Source: an uncultured Salinisphaerales bacterium (lineage in GTDB: Bacteria > Pseudomonadota > Gammaproteobacteria > Nevskiales > CAJXLF01). From it: a stretch of DNA of 64,000 bases. The stretch lies in the NCBI GenBank assembly GCA_913055805.1, contig CAJXLF010000001.1:272761-336760 (forward strand). The letters run 5' to 3'. Position numbers and translations under genes: made by a program. The notes under the pieces are model-generated. The model was given only the letters and a program-made list of their open reading frames with translations. It did no database searches and was not told the DNA's origin. Positions 8,169 to 17,978 of this stretch are shown one piece after another (positions within the stretch are counted from its first letter, which is position 1; the number at the start of each line of letters is the position of its first letter).

Positions 8169-11100
8169 ATGAGTCAAAGAGCAGCAAGTGAAAGCCAGAT
8201 TTCCGTGCCTGACACGGACGAACAGCCGTTGCGTTTCGTTACGGCCGCTTCGCTTTTTGATGGCCATGACGCCTCCATCAACATCATGCGGCGTCTGCTG
8301 CAGCAGATGGGCGCCGAGGTTATTCATCTGGGGCATAACCGCTCTGTCGATGAAGTAGTGACTACGGCGTTGCAGGAAGATGCTCATGGTATTGCCATTT
8401 CCTCCTACCAGGGCGGTCATGTCGAATATTTCAAGTACATGATTGATCTGCTGCGCGAGCGCGGTGGTGACAACATCCGCGTCTTTGGCGGTGGCGGCGG
8501 GGTCATTATTCCCGAGGAAATTCGCGAGCTCCAGGCATACGGTGTTACCCGCATTTACTCGCCGCACGACGGTCAGGCACTGGGTCTGCCGGGCATGATC
8601 CAGGACATGCTGGAGCGCACCCGCCAGACCCTGGGCGGTGATGCCAACGAATTGCTAATGAAGCTGCGCGGCGGTGACCGTCGGGCGCTTTCCCGGGTGA
8701 TCAGTCTGGTGGAGCAGGGTGATTTCGACCTGGAGAAACTCAAGGCGCAGGCTGCTGCTGAAGTCCCGGTGCTGGGAATCACCGGCACGGGCGGTGCAGG
8801 CAAGTCCTCTCTCACGGATGAACTGATTCGTCGTTTCCGACTGGATCAGGAAGACAGCCTCAATATCGCGATTCTGGCCGTGGATCCTTCACGCCGTAAA
8901 ACGGGGGGCGCGCTACTGGGTGATCGCATTCGCATGAACGCCTTGTCCGGCGACAAGCTGTACATGCGTTCGCTGGCTTCACGCGCGGCCGGCGCCGAAG
9001 TATCCGAGGCTTTGCCGGGCGCGATTGATGCCTGCAAGGCAGGTGGCTTCGATCTGGTGATCGTGGAAACCGCGGGTATTGGCCAGGGTGATGCGGCCAT
9101 TACTGAACACGCGGATGTGGCGCTGTATGTCATGACGCCCGAATTCGGCGCCCAGAGCCAGCTCGAGAAAATCGACATGCTGGACTTTGCTGACGTCGTC
9201 GCCATCAACAAATTTGATCGCCGTGGCGCGGAAGACGCACTGCGCGACGTGCGCAAGCAGATGCAGCGCAATCGCCAGGCCTTTGACCAGATGCCGGACA
9301 AGATGCCGGCCTTCGGCACCATGGCCAGTCATTTCAACGACGAGGGCGTGACGGCGCTGTATCAGGAACTGGTACGTCAGTTGTCGGCCAAGGGTCTCAA
9401 GGTACAGGAAGGCCGTCTGCCGCGGGTGGACGGCACCACCAGCAAGACGGGTGAGGCCATTGTGCCGCCTGCCAGGGCGCGCTATCTGGCCGAAATTTCC
9501 GAGACCCTGCATGAATACAAGGCCGAAGCCGGCCGTCAGGCACAGCTTGCGCGCGAGCGTCAGCAACTGCGCGCCGCGCGCGACATGCTGGGTGACTCGG
9601 ATAATGCCGCCGCCCTGGACAAGCTGATTACCGAACGCGAAGCAGCGCTGGACAAGGAATCTGTGCGACTGCTGGAAGACTGGCCGGCGACTCGAGAGGC
9701 CTATCGCCGGGACGAATACGTGTACAAGGTGCGTGACCGGGAAATCCGCTCGCCGTTGTTTCGCGAGTCGCTCTCCGGCACAAGAATCCCCCGTGTCGCG
9801 CTACCCAATTACTCCGATGACGGCGATACGCTCAAGTGGCTGAAACTGGAAAACCTGCCTGGCCGCTTCCCCTACACCGCCGGTGTGTTTCCGCTCAAGC
9901 GCGAAGGTGAGGACCCGGCGCGCATGTTCGCGGGTGAGGGCGGCCCGGCGCGTACCAATCGCCGTTTCCACTACTTGTCCGAGGACTCCGAGGCCAAGCG
10001 CCTGTCCACGGCGTTCGATTCGGTGACCCTCTACGGTCATGACCCCGACGAGCGCCCGGATATTTACGGCAAGGTAGGTAACTCGGGCGTGTCCATCGCC
10101 ACGCTCGACGATATGGAAGTGCTGTACAGCGGTTTCGATCTCTGTGCGCCGACCACCTCCGTGTCCATGACCATTAACGGACCGGCGCCGACCATTCTGG
10201 CCATGTTCCTGAACACGGCGATCGACCAGCAGCTCGAAAAATTCGTGAAGGATAAAGGCCGCGAGCCGAACGAGGCCGAGCGTGCCGAGATTCGTGCCTG
10301 GGCGCTGCAGAATGCCCGTGGCACCGTGCAGGCCGATATTCTCAAGGAAGATCAGGGTCAGAATACCTGCATCTTCAGCACCGAGTTTTCACTCAAGTGC
10401 ATGGCGGATATCCAGCAGTACTTTATCGACAACAAGGTGCGTAATTTCTACTCGGTGTCCATTTCCGGTTATCACATCGCCGAGGCGGGAGCGAACCCGA
10501 TTTCACAGCTGGCTTTCACCCTTGCCAATGGCTTTACCTACGTGGAGAGCTATCTGGCGCGGGGCATGGACATCAACGATTTTGCCCCCAGCCTGTCGTT
10601 CTTCTATTCCAATGGCATGGACCCGGAATATACCGTCATGGGCCGGGTGGCGCGTCGCATCTGGGCAGTGGCCATGCGCGAACGTTATGGCGCCAATGCC
10701 CGTTCGCAGATGCACAAATACCACATCCAGACTTCGGGTCGCTCGCTGCATGCGCAGGAAATTGCCTTCAATGATATCCGCACCACCCTGCAAGCCCTGA
10801 TTGCGCTTTACGACAACTGTAACAGCCTGCATACCAATGCCTATGATGAAGCCATCACCACGCCGACCGAGGAGTCGGTGCGCCGGGCGCTGGCTATTCA
10901 GCTCATCATCAACAAGGAGTGGGGGCTGGCCAAGAATGAGAATCCCAACCAGGGCGCGTTCATCATTGATGAGCTGACCGAACTGGTCGAGGAAGCGGTG
11001 CTGGCCGAGTTCGAACGTATCTCCGAGCGCGGTGGTGTGCTGGGCGCCATGGAAACCGGTTACCAGCGCGGCAAGATTCAGGATGAATCCATGTACTACG

Positions 11101-11420
11101 AGCACCGCAAACACACCGGGGATCTGCCCATCGTGGGCGTGAATACCTTCCGCAATCCGCATGAGGAAGCGCCGGAAGAAAACACCCTGGAACTGGCACG
11201 TTCCTCGGATGAAGAGAAGGACGACCAGATCAAGCGGCTGCGCGATTTCCAGTCCCGGCATGCGGATGAGGCACCCGAAGCGCTGCGCAAGCTGCAGCAG
11301 GTTGCGATTGAGGGCGGCAATATCTTTGCCGAACTCATGAACGCCGTGCGGGTGGCTTCGCTCGGCCAGATCACACATGCGTTGTTTGAGGTTGGTGGTC
11401 AGTACCGGCGGAATATGTAA
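8169..11420 (+). CDS. icmF: Fused isobutyryl-CoA mutase (B12-binding, G-protein and mutase domains)
   Basis: A 1083-residue adenosylcobalamin enzyme that interconverts isobutyryl-CoA and n-butyryl-CoA and related acyl-CoAs. The domain order is that of IcmF: B12-binding domain first, with DGHDA at 31-35 (His33 is the expected lower axial ligand) and a glycine-rich GGGGG turn; then a MeaI-type G-protein chaperone with P-loop GTGGAGKS at 206-213; then the large mutase barrel, with [19 protein letters not shown] in its active-site region. The length is normal for the family. It is a single-gene unit, divergent from the thioesterase. The role is likely in branched-chain amino acid or fatty acid catabolism. 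Confidence 0.96.
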   Translation: MSQRAASESQISVPDTDEQPLRFVTAASLFDGHDASINIMRRLLQQMGAEVIHLGHNRSVDEVVTTALQEDAHGIAISSYQGGHVEYFKYMIDLLRERGGDNIRVFGGGGGVIIPEEIRELQAYGVTRIYSPHDGQALGLPGMIQDMLERTRQTLGGDANELLMKLRGGDRRALSRVISLVEQGDFDLEKLKAQAAAEVPVLGITGTGGAGKSSLTDELIRRFRLDQEDSLNIAILAVDPSRRKTGGALLGDRIRMNALSGDKLYMRSLASRAAGAEVSEALPGAIDACKAGGFDLVIVETAGIGQGDAAITEHADVALYVMTPEFGAQSQLEKIDMLDFADVVAINKFDRRGAEDALRDVRKQMQRNRQAFDQMPDKMPAFGTMASHFNDEGVTALYQELVRQLSAKGLKVQEGRLPRVDGTTSKTGEAIVPPARARYLAEISETLHEYKAEAGRQAQLARERQQLRAARDMLGDSDNAAALDKLITEREAALDKESVRLLEDWPATREAYRRDEYVYKVRDREIRSPLFRESLSGTRIPRVALPNYSDDGDTLKWLKLENLPGRFPYTAGVFPLKREGEDPARMFAGEGGPARTNRRFHYLSEDSEAKRLSTAFDSVTLYGHDPDERPDIYGKVGNSGVSIATLDDMEVLYSGFDLCAPTTSVSMTINGPAPTILAMFLNTAIDQQLEKFVKDKGREPNEAERAEIRAWALQNARGTVQADILKEDQGQNTCIFSTEFSLKCMADIQQYFIDNKVRNFYSVSISGYHIAEAGANPISQLAFTLANGFTYVESYLARGMDINDFAPSLSFFYSNGMDPEYTVMGRVARRIWAVAMRERYGANARSQMHKYHIQTSGRSLHAQEIAFNDIRTTLQALIALYDNCNSLHTNAYDEAITTPTEESVRRALAIQLIINKEWGLAKNENPNQGAFIIDELTELVEEAVLAEFERISERGGVLGAMETGYQRGKIQDESMYYEHRKHTGDLPIVGVNTFRNPHEEAPEENTLELARSSDEEKDDQIKRLRDFQSRHADEAPEALRKLQQVAIEGGNIFAELMNAVRVASLGQITHALFEVGGQYRRNM

Positions 11421-11538
11421 AACCTGCCGGAATACAAAAGAAGCGGATAGAGGCAATACCCACAGACGCGGCTCAGTGTCGTCGTTCTGCAACCTTGCCT
11501 GATTAATCTGGATCGCTTGCCATGCAGGAGATCCAACG

Positions 11539-13059
11539 ATGCCGAAGCGTCCGCTCGACTTCGACCCCAAACTGAATCGCCGTCTTTTTCTGCAGTCTGT
11601 CGCCGGTGGCGGCGCATTGGCGTCGCTGACGCTGTTGCCGGGTTGTGAGTCGTCGGATAACGACGACGATGCGCCGAATGTGCCTGGTACGTCGGGGGGT
11701 GACAGTTCCGATGCCGCCACCCATATGCCGCGTGGCCTGCATGTCAGTTTTACCGGGGACATCTACACCACCCGCACCGTCACCTGGTTTACAGATGGCC
11801 TGGAGGCGCCGGCTTCGATCATCGAGTACGACAACATTGAGCGGGGCATGACCGAGGCGCAGATTCAGAATCTGCCGATGTCCATGCGCATGGAAGGCGG
11901 CTCGGAAGCGACGCCGGGTGTAGACGCCTTTACCCACCGCGCGACGGCACGGGACTTCGACCCGGCTAAGCCGCTGCGCTATCGGGTGGGCTCTGAGCAG
12001 GGCTGGTCGGCGGTACAGGTGCTCAAGCCCACGCCCGCCGATAGCTGGAAGTTCGTGCATTTCGGCGACCATGGTGTGAATCCCCGGGCGCGCCAACTCG
12101 CCGCCGAACTGCTCAAGCATGAATACGATCTGTTATTGCTGGCAGGTGACCTGTCCTATGCCAATGGCGATCAGCCGGTATGGGATCAATGGTTCGATGA
12201 GGTGGAGCCGGTACTGTCGACGGTGCCGCTGATGGCCAGCCCCGGTAATCACGAAGAAGAGGATGACGGCGGCAATACCTACAAGAACCGTTTCAGTCAT
12301 CCGCCGGCATTACTGGACGGGGTCACCGGGGGGAATCCGGGCAGCAGCTTCTACTCCTTTGATTACAATCGTATTCATTTTCTGGTGACCACCGCCGGTG
12401 CTCTGGTCAATGACGGTACGCTGCCGGAGGAGTTGCTGACCATTGAACTGGACCTGGCGACCGCCGCCATTCGCAGAGCGGCCGGAGAAATCGATTTCAT
12501 TGCCGTGGTCCAGCACTTCACCATCTGGACGGATCAGCTGGACCGCAGCCCTGCGAATCCTGCCTTGGTGGTCCTGGAAGAAAACATCATGGTTCGTTAC
12601 GGCGTTGATCTGCTGCTGGTCGGACATGATCACGTCTATCAGCGTTCGGCAAAAATGGCCTTTGGTCTGCCGAACCCCCTGGGTTACCAGCAGATTCTGG
12701 TGGGCACCGGCGGCAGTTCGATCCGGCTGTTTGACGAGGATGGTCCGCAGTCCTGGTCGGCTGCCGAGTTCATTGGCGTCGGATTCGCTGAATACGAAGT
12801 CGACGGCACCACCATTCGCGGCAAACTCTACGGGGCGCCGCCGCTGGATATGTCGGAAGAGGGCCGGCAGTTATCAACCGGACAATTCATGGTGATTGAT
12901 GAGTTCGAGATACAGGCGCGGGACCTGCTGGCCCGGCGTGAAGCGGTCAAGCCGCCGCGCTCCAGGGAAGTGTTGCTGGCCAATTATCCGGCCATCGAGA
13001 AGCACACGCAGGAGCGCAACGCCCGTCACCTGGGCAAACACTGGTTGAAGATAGGTTAA
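11539..13059 (+). CDS. Tat-exported purple acid phosphatase-like metallophosphoesterase lipoprotein
   Basis: A 506-residue exported protein. The N-terminus has a twin-arginine signal (NRRLFLQ) running into a lipobox-like LLPGC, so it should be a folded, Tat-exported lipoprotein. A purple-acid-phosphatase N-terminal beta domain precedes the calcineurin-like domain, whose metal motifs are visible in order: GDH, AGDLSYANG, SPGNHEE, VQHF and GHDHVYQR. It probably hydrolyses phosphate mono- or diesters in the periplasm. CAGGAGATCC provides a good ribosome site. Its stop codon overlaps that of the convergent MBL gene by four bases (TTAA). Confidence 0.9.
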   Translation: MPKRPLDFDPKLNRRLFLQSVAGGGALASLTLLPGCESSDNDDDAPNVPGTSGGDSSDAATHMPRGLHVSFTGDIYTTRTVTWFTDGLEAPASIIEYDNIERGMTEAQIQNLPMSMRMEGGSEATPGVDAFTHRATARDFDPAKPLRYRVGSEQGWSAVQVLKPTPADSWKFVHFGDHGVNPRARQLAAELLKHEYDLLLLAGDLSYANGDQPVWDQWFDEVEPVLSTVPLMASPGNHEEEDDGGNTYKNRFSHPPALLDGVTGGNPGSSFYSFDYNRIHFLVTTAGALVNDGTLPEELLTIELDLATAAIRRAAGEIDFIAVVQHFTIWTDQLDRSPANPALVVLEENIMVRYGVDLLLVGHDHVYQRSAKMAFGLPNPLGYQQILVGTGGSSIRLFDEDGPQSWSAAEFIGVGFAEYEVDGTTIRGKLYGAPPLDMSEEGRQLSTGQFMVIDEFEIQARDLLARREAVKPPRSREVLLANYPAIEKHTQERNARHLGKHWLKIG

Positions 13060-13946
13060 TCGGCGGTCAGGCTGCTGTACACAATCGCCACAAAGGCGTC
13101 CGGGGAGATGAAGCCATTGCCCCATTCGTCGTCATAGTCCGCGGTCGGGCGGTTAGCCTGAATCTGTTCCAGGGTCTTGCCTTGGGTAATGAGTTTCTGT
13201 ACGCCATCCCGGATGTGCTTGAGCATGTCGCGGTATTCGCTCAGCCCGGCCTTGTCGCCGAGCGGGCCATGCCCGGGAATGATGCGGGTGTCGTCATTTG
13301 CCAGGCGCAGAATGCGGTCCAGCGCCTTGATGACGCCGTCTACCGAGCCGCCGCTGGAAACATCGATAAAGGGATACAGTCCGTTGAAATAGATGTCACC
13401 GGTATGGATGACATTGGCCTGGCGGAAACGGATGACGGTATCGCCGTCGGTATGGCCGTTGTTGACATGAAACGCATGTACCGTATCGCCGTTCAGGTGG
13501 AAGGTGACCGTATCCGAAAAGGTGACCACCGGCAGAGCGCCTGCCGGAGAGGCCGGAACCTTCTTGTTGAAGGCGGCGATAAACTGTTCGCTGCTCATGC
13601 GCTTGCGGACATTGTCGTGCGCCACAATGATGGCGCCGCTACTGCCGAAGTTCTCGTTGCCGCCAGTGTGATCCTGATGCCAGTGGGTATTGAGGATAAA
13701 GCGCAGCGGCTCATCACTGATCGCTGCAATCGCCTCCCTGATCTGCGGCGTCATGGGCGCGTATTGATCGTCGATCATGAAGATGCCGTCGTCGCCCACC
13801 GAAATGCCGATGTTGCCGCCGTTACCTTGCAACATGTAGACATGTTCTCTGACCTGGGTTGTGCTGACGGTTTCCGTATCCTGTGCAGTAGCCAGGCTGC
13901 TGTTAATGCAGAGTAACAGGCAGGTGGTGAGGACGGTCAGACGCAT
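13056..13946 (-). CDS. Secreted MBL-fold metallo-hydrolase
   Basis: A 296-residue periplasmic metallo-beta-lactamase-fold protein. A typical Sec signal peptide occupies residues 1-22, and the zinc motif HWHQDH lies at 88-93, followed by TGGNENF. HVNNGHTDGD and IIPGHGP supply the remaining ligands. Proteins of this pattern (QuiP- or NDM-like relatives) are usually not beta-lactamases. The start at 13946 is fixed by AAAGGA five bases upstream; the frame extends to 14030 but that part is not signal-like. The substrate is unknown. Confidence 0.88.
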   Translation of the reverse strand: MRLTVLTTCLLLCINSSLATAQDTETVSTTQVREHVYMLQGNGGNIGISVGDDGIFMIDDQYAPMTPQIREAIAAISDEPLRFILNTHWHQDHTGGNENFGSSGAIIVAHDNVRKRMSSEQFIAAFNKKVPASPAGALPVVTFSDTVTFHLNGDTVHAFHVNNGHTDGDTVIRFRQANVIHTGDIYFNGLYPFIDVSSGGSVDGVIKALDRILRLANDDTRIIPGHGPLGDKAGLSEYRDMLKHIRDGVQKLITQGKTLEQIQANRPTADYDDEWGNGFISPDAFVAIVYSSLTAD

Positions 13947-13971
13947 GGAAATCCTTTGTTTCTGGCAGGGG

Positions 13972-14550
13972 TCAGTGTGCCGGCACGATGGCGATGCCAG
14001 CCAGCCAGGGATGAGCGTAGGCAACGACAAGAAACAATACGGTACCGATCACCACTGTGATCAGGTTACGCACCACGCCGACCGGTTCGGATTTTTGCCA
14101 GACACCTTCGCGGCGATTGATAAAGATGATTTCCAGAATGGCCCACAGTCCGAGACCGCCAAAAAGGAAAAGCGAGCGGCTGTCGCCATTGGACAGCAGG
14201 TGCGCGAATGCCCACACAATGACGGCCGTCAGCTGCGGGTGGCGCAGGATGCGTTTGAAGTCATTGGGTGCGCGTGCGCAGATGAACAGAATCAACGCCA
14301 CCCACATTAGTGCCATGGTGACCAGTTTGACGCCGGCGGGCAGGGCATAGAGCAAAACCGGGCTGCTGTCCTTCCAGCCCATCACCATCAGCACTATCGC
14401 GCCGACCAGAACCAGGGAGAACAGGCCTTTGTAAAGGTTTTCTCCCATGCCGGTGATGAGGCTTTCCCTCACGCCGGGTGTGACCGAGATGCTCAGATGG
14501 GTCAGTGCCCAGAGCAGTACGCCTGCAGGCAAGAGCAGATCTGGCAGCAT
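13972..14550 (-). CDS. NnrU family membrane protein
   Basis: A 192-residue inner-membrane protein with about five or six hydrophobic segments and the NnrU signature region LRHPQLTAVIVWAFAHLLSN followed by GD. NnrU was first linked to nitric oxide and nitrite metabolism in Rhodobacter, and it resembles isoprenylcysteine methyltransferase-like membrane enzymes; no denitrification gene lies nearby. The start at 14550 has GAAGGAGAGAAAC directly upstream and is preferred to the ATG at 14589. The secreted MBL gene lies just downstream and may be read from the same message. Confidence 0.85.
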   Translation of the reverse strand: MLPDLLLPAGVLLWALTHLSISVTPGVRESLITGMGENLYKGLFSLVLVGAIVLMVMGWKDSSPVLLYALPAGVKLVTMALMWVALILFICARAPNDFKRILRHPQLTAVIVWAFAHLLSNGDSRSLFLFGGLGLWAILEIIFINRREGVWQKSEPVGVVRNLITVVIGTVLFLVVAYAHPWLAGIAIVPAH

Positions 14551-14633
14551 GTTTCTCTCCTTCCCAGCGAAGTGGTTCTTATAGATCACCAGACTAAGGC
14601 ATTTAAAAGCAGACGTCAGCAGGCGAGAGGCAC

Positions 14634-14663
14634 AAAAAAGCCCCCGCCGTGACCGGCGGGGGC
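14634..14663 (-). terminator. Rho-independent terminator after the desaturase
   Basis: A ten-pair G+C stem (GCCCCCGCCG against CGGCGGGGGC, loop TGAC) is followed on the minus strand by six T. It lies 26 bases beyond the desaturase stop and reads in its direction. Confidence 0.93.
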
Positions 14664-14688
14664 CGGGATTCTCCAGTCTGATTTATTC

Positions 14689-15810
14689 TCAGGCAGCTTC
14701 GGCGATACGCTCCTGGCCATTCAGCCGGGCGCTGACCGTTTCGGCCAGATGGTTATGGGCGCGTGCCACCACTTCCTTGAGTTCGTCAGTGCGGGCCAGG
14801 AACTTGCTGGCGCGGGCATTGATTTCATCCAGGCTGGGCAACTCGGCCTTGACCAGTTCCGGCAGTTTGGCTTCCGGCAACTGGGCTTCACCCATGCGCG
14901 TTTTCACACGGGCGATAATTTCATCGGCCGGGAAGCGCTGGGCTACCAGCATGCCGAGGCGGTCGAGCAGATGGGCCGGCAGTTGGCGGTCGCCCTTGAG
15001 GATGCGTTCCGGCGGCTGCTTCAGGTCCCACACAATGCCGAACCAGCTCAGCACCTTGAGAATGTAGTAGGTGATGTCGATTTCCCACCACATGAAGCCG
15101 TTACGGGCAGAAGCCATGTAGTAGTGATGGTTGTTGTGCCAGCCTTCGCCCAGGGCAATGATGCCCAGCAGGAAGCTGTTCTTGGACTCGTCGCCGGTCA
15201 GGTAGCGGGCGCGGCCGAATACATGCGCCAGCGAGTTGATGCAGAAGGTGGCGTGGTACACGGCCACAGTCGACCAGAAGAAACCGACCACCAGACCGGG
15301 CCAGCCGGCGATCAGCCAGCAGATCAGGCCGGTGAGGATGCCCGGGCCGTACTTGTTCTTGTCCAGCCACACCAGTTCGGGATAGGCGGTGAGATCAGGC
15401 ACGCGATCGTAGTCGGCCTTGGCCGCTTCTTCGTTGAACACCCAGCCGCAGTGGGAGAACCAGAAGCCGTGCTGTACCGGAGAATGCGCATCCACCGGGG
15501 TGTCCGAATCACGATGATGCTCACGGTGCTTGGCGGCCCACCAGATGACGCCGCGCTGCATGGACATCTGGCCCATGAAGGCGATGATGAACTGGAACAC
15601 ACGGCTGGTCTTGTAGGTGCGATGGGCAAACAGGCGATGGAAACCGCCGGTAATGCCAAACACGCGAATGACATAAAGTGCGATACCCAGAATCACGGCT
15701 TCGGTGGTGACGCCTGTCCAGATGGCGGCGAAACATGCAATATGCATGAAAATGAAGCCAGTAAAAGACTTGTAACTCTTGGGCGAAATTTCGTAGTTGC
15801 TGTAAGCCAC
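14689..15810 (-). CDS. Acyl-CoA desaturase (delta-9 type)
   Basis: A 373-residue membrane di-iron desaturase. The three His boxes are in order: HRLFAH (58-63), HREHH (95-99) and HNNHH (225-229), with paired hydrophobic hairpins between them. Such enzymes put a cis double bond into saturated acyl-CoA (DesC or SCD1 type). A C-terminal extension of about 90 residues after the last box is helical and of unknown role. The gene is divergent from a FabR-like regulator, and a palindrome covers its promoter, so repression by that protein is expected. A strong terminator ends the unit. Confidence 0.94.
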   Translation of the reverse strand: MAYSNYEISPKSYKSFTGFIFMHIACFAAIWTGVTTEAVILGIALYVIRVFGITGGFHRLFAHRTYKTSRVFQFIIAFMGQMSMQRGVIWWAAKHREHHRDSDTPVDAHSPVQHGFWFSHCGWVFNEEAAKADYDRVPDLTAYPELVWLDKNKYGPGILTGLICWLIAGWPGLVVGFFWSTVAVYHATFCINSLAHVFGRARYLTGDESKNSFLLGIIALGEGWHNNHHYYMASARNGFMWWEIDITYYILKVLSWFGIVWDLKQPPERILKGDRQLPAHLLDRLGMLVAQRFPADEIIARVKTRMGEAQLPEAKLPELVKAELPSLDEINARASKFLARTDELKEVVARAHNHLAETVSARLNGQERIAEAA

Positions 15811-15851
15811 GGGATACCTCCCTGGGAGCGGAAATGCTATAACTGATGGCG

Positions 15852-15879
15852 ATTATACACACATATATACATTTGTCTA
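15852..15879 (-). promoter_or_regulatory. Predicted sigma-70 promoter of the desaturase
   Basis: On the minus strand TAGACA (15879-15874) is followed after 16 bases by a perfect TATAAT (15857-15852), about 40 bases ahead of the desaturase ATG. The -35 box overlaps the adjacent palindrome. Confidence 0.6.
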
Positions 15880-15891
15880 TACATGTGTATA
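15878..15891. promoter_or_regulatory. Palindromic operator, probable FabR/DesT-type site
   Basis: TATACA and TGTATA form a perfect inverted repeat around TG. It overlaps the -35 box of the desaturase promoter and, on the other strand, a TATAAT for the regulator gene. The core ACATGTGT is reminiscent of FabR and DesT sites, and the neighbouring TetR protein resembles FabR. Confidence 0.65.
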
Positions 15892-15963
15892 ATAAGTCAA
15901 AATCACATGTTACAGGGGCGACGTGACGATAATGTTTCAAGCCCCCGAGCCCGGGAGTGGCCA

Positions 15964-16635
15964 ATGACCACAATAGCGCTGGAAGCCAATCTGGCGGAGG
16001 AATCGAATCCCCCGCACCGCAAGCCGCATATTGACCGTGAGGACATCATGTCTGCGGCGCTCAAGCTGCTGGGCCCGAACCGGAGCGTGTCTACTATCAG
16101 CCTGCGTGAAGTTGCGCGCGCGGCCGGCATTGCCCCCAACAGTTTCTATCGTCACTTCCGTGATATGGACGAACTGGCGGTAGCCCTTATCGAGCGCGCC
16201 GGCGAAAAGCTGCGTTATGTCATTCGCGAGGCGCGTCAGCGAGCTACGACGGCGCCGAGCATCATCCGCAGCTCGATTGATACCTTCATGGAACAGTTGG
16301 GTGCGGAAGAGCAACTGCTGCATGTGCTGCTGTGCGAGGGCACGGTGGGTTCCGACGCCTACAAGCAGGCTGTGGAGATGGTGCTGACCGAGTTTGAAAA
16401 CGAGCTGCAGGAAGATCTGGTGCGGCTGTCCACCGAAGCCAATGCACCGCTGCATCGGCCGGATCTCGTCGCCAAGGCCATCACCCGCCTGGTTTTCGCC
16501 ATGGGCGGTAATGCGCTGGACAAAAGCCTTGAGGAAAAACGCGCAATCGCCGAGCAGATGATGGTGATGGTGCTGTTTCTGATGGAGGGTTCGGAAGCTG
16601 TTTTCAAGCAGCACGGATCCGGCGATATCGTCTAG
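15964..16635 (+). CDS. TetR-family regulator, FabR-like
   Basis: A 223-residue TetR-family repressor. The helix-turn-helix lies at about residues 43-66, with SLREVARAAGIAPNSFYRHF almost identical in style to FabR of E. coli, which balances unsaturated fatty acid synthesis by sensing acyl-ACP or acyl-CoA. The rest also follows FabR (IIRSSIDTFME). The ATG at 15964 has GGAG six bases upstream; the longer frame from 15883 would run through the operator. Placement divergent from a desaturase supports control of that gene and of itself. The stop overlaps the convergent kinase stop (CTAG). Confidence 0.88.
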   Translation: MTTIALEANLAEESNPPHRKPHIDREDIMSAALKLLGPNRSVSTISLREVARAAGIAPNSFYRHFRDMDELAVALIERAGEKLRYVIREARQRATTAPSIIRSSIDTFMEQLGAEEQLLHVLLCEGTVGSDAYKQAVEMVLTEFENELQEDLVRLSTEANAPLHRPDLVAKAITRLVFAMGGNALDKSLEEKRAIAEQMMVMVLFLMEGSEAVFKQHGSGDIV

Positions 16636-17978
16636 TTCGCCAGCGGTAGACTCAGACTTATCCGCAGTCCGCCGCCATCCATGTTGGTAGCCTTCACATT
16701 GCCTTTGTGGGCTAGTGTGACGCGCTTGACGATGGCCAGGCCCACTCCGTATCCACCGCTGTCAGCGCCTTCGCCGGTTTCGGGCGTGCGCGCTTCCGAA
16801 GTCCGGTAAAACGGGCGAAAGATCGCCTCCAACTGAGCGTCGGGCACTCCGGGACCATGATCCCTGACTTCAATCACCGCGGTATCGCCGGCCGGGTACA
16901 GGCAAACTCCGACTTCAGTACCGCCAGCGGTATATTTCATGGCATTGCGAATCACGTTTTCCAGGGCGCTGCGCAGCAGGCCGTCGTTACCCAGCACATG
17001 CAGATCCGGATAAGGCTCCAGGCGAATGTCTGCTTCAGGCAGCATGTCCAGATCCTCACAGACCGATTCCAGTAATTCGCCGATATTCAGCAGCTGAAAC
17101 TGATAGGCGGCCTCTGGATCGTCCAGCCTGGCCAGGGTCATGACCTGATCAATCAGCGCCTTCAGGCGCTGCGTTTCCAGGTCGATGCGGTTCAGCTCCT
17201 TGCCAGCCGCGCCGTTGCTCTTTTCTCTCGCGAGTTCCAGCGCTACTTCCAGGCGTGCCAGTGGTGAGCGCAGTTCATGCGAAACGTCGCGCAACAAACG
17301 CTCCTTGTTGGCGACCAGGCTCTGCAGGCGGTCCGCCATGCGGTTGAAGGCCGAACCCAGTTCTCCAATTTCGTCATGACGCGACGCTACCGAGGCACCC
17401 ACGCGGCTGCCAAGGTCGCCGGCCGTCATGTTGTCCGTGGCGATACGCAATTGTTTGATAGGTCGGCCCAGCCAGGTGGTAAACAGCAAGGCTGCCAGCG
17501 CCATGAAGGCCAGAAAGATGACCAGTCTGACACCTCCCAGCGTGCGCCATTGAGCCGGGCCGGGCGGCGGGCGCAACACGCGCCACTGGTAGATGGCGTT
17601 ATCGGTGTGAATGTCGAAATGCGCAAGCCGGTGAAAGCGGGGGCCACTGCTTGAGGAATCTTCGCCTTTAAGCAGGGTTTGCCGCATATCGGGCGGCATG
17701 CGCAGTCGGGTGAGCGGCTTGCCCGCCCGGTTGAAAAGCAATCCGGTAACACGATGCTCACGACGCAGATTGCGCAGATAACTGTGCAGGGCTTCTTCAC
17801 CGCCGCTTTCATAGGCAAGAGCCGCCTGCTGTCCCCACCGGGGAAGCTGGTCGACGGTTTGATCCAGGGCATCCCATAACGGCCTTACCACGGCGAGCGT
17901 GGCAATGATCGCCAGCAGGCTGGCGGCGGTAAACCAGCCCAGCAGCTTCAGATAAAGGGAGTTTGGCAGGATTTTCAT
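16632..17978 (-). CDS. Sensor histidine kinase, CpxA-like
   Basis: A 448-residue membrane sensor. Transmembrane helices at about 10-31 and 151-169 flank a 120-residue periplasmic sensor domain; a HAMP domain follows (170-223), then the phosphorylated His in VSHELRSPLARLE (His234), the N box NVIRNAMKYT, DHGPGVPD and GYGVGLAIVKR. The domain plan and the neighbour genes are those of CpxA, which reads envelope protein stress. Its ATG overlaps the response-regulator stop as ATGA, so the two are translated together. Confidence 0.93.
   Translation of the reverse strand: MKILPNSLYLKLLGWFTAASLLAIIATLAVVRPLWDALDQTVDQLPRWGQQAALAYESGGEEALHSYLRNLRREHRVTGLLFNRAGKPLTRLRMPPDMRQTLLKGEDSSSSGPRFHRLAHFDIHTDNAIYQWRVLRPPPGPAQWRTLGGVRLVIFLAFMALAALLFTTWLGRPIKQLRIATDNMTAGDLGSRVGASVASRHDEIGELGSAFNRMADRLQSLVANKERLLRDVSHELRSPLARLEVALELAREKSNGAAGKELNRIDLETQRLKALIDQVMTLARLDDPEAAYQFQLLNIGELLESVCEDLDMLPEADIRLEPYPDLHVLGNDGLLRSALENVIRNAMKYTAGGTEVGVCLYPAGDTAVIEVRDHGPGVPDAQLEAIFRPFYRTSEARTPETGEGADSGGYGVGLAIVKRVTLAHKGNVKATNMDGGGLRISLSLPLAN

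Noticed and set aside
10503-11762. 419-residue minus-strand open frame
   Set aside because: Antisense to the icmF mutase domain and the next gene's start; no motif, no ribosome site.
14749-15846. 365-residue plus-strand open frame
   Set aside because: Antisense to the desaturase with its three His boxes; composition is typical of a shadow frame.
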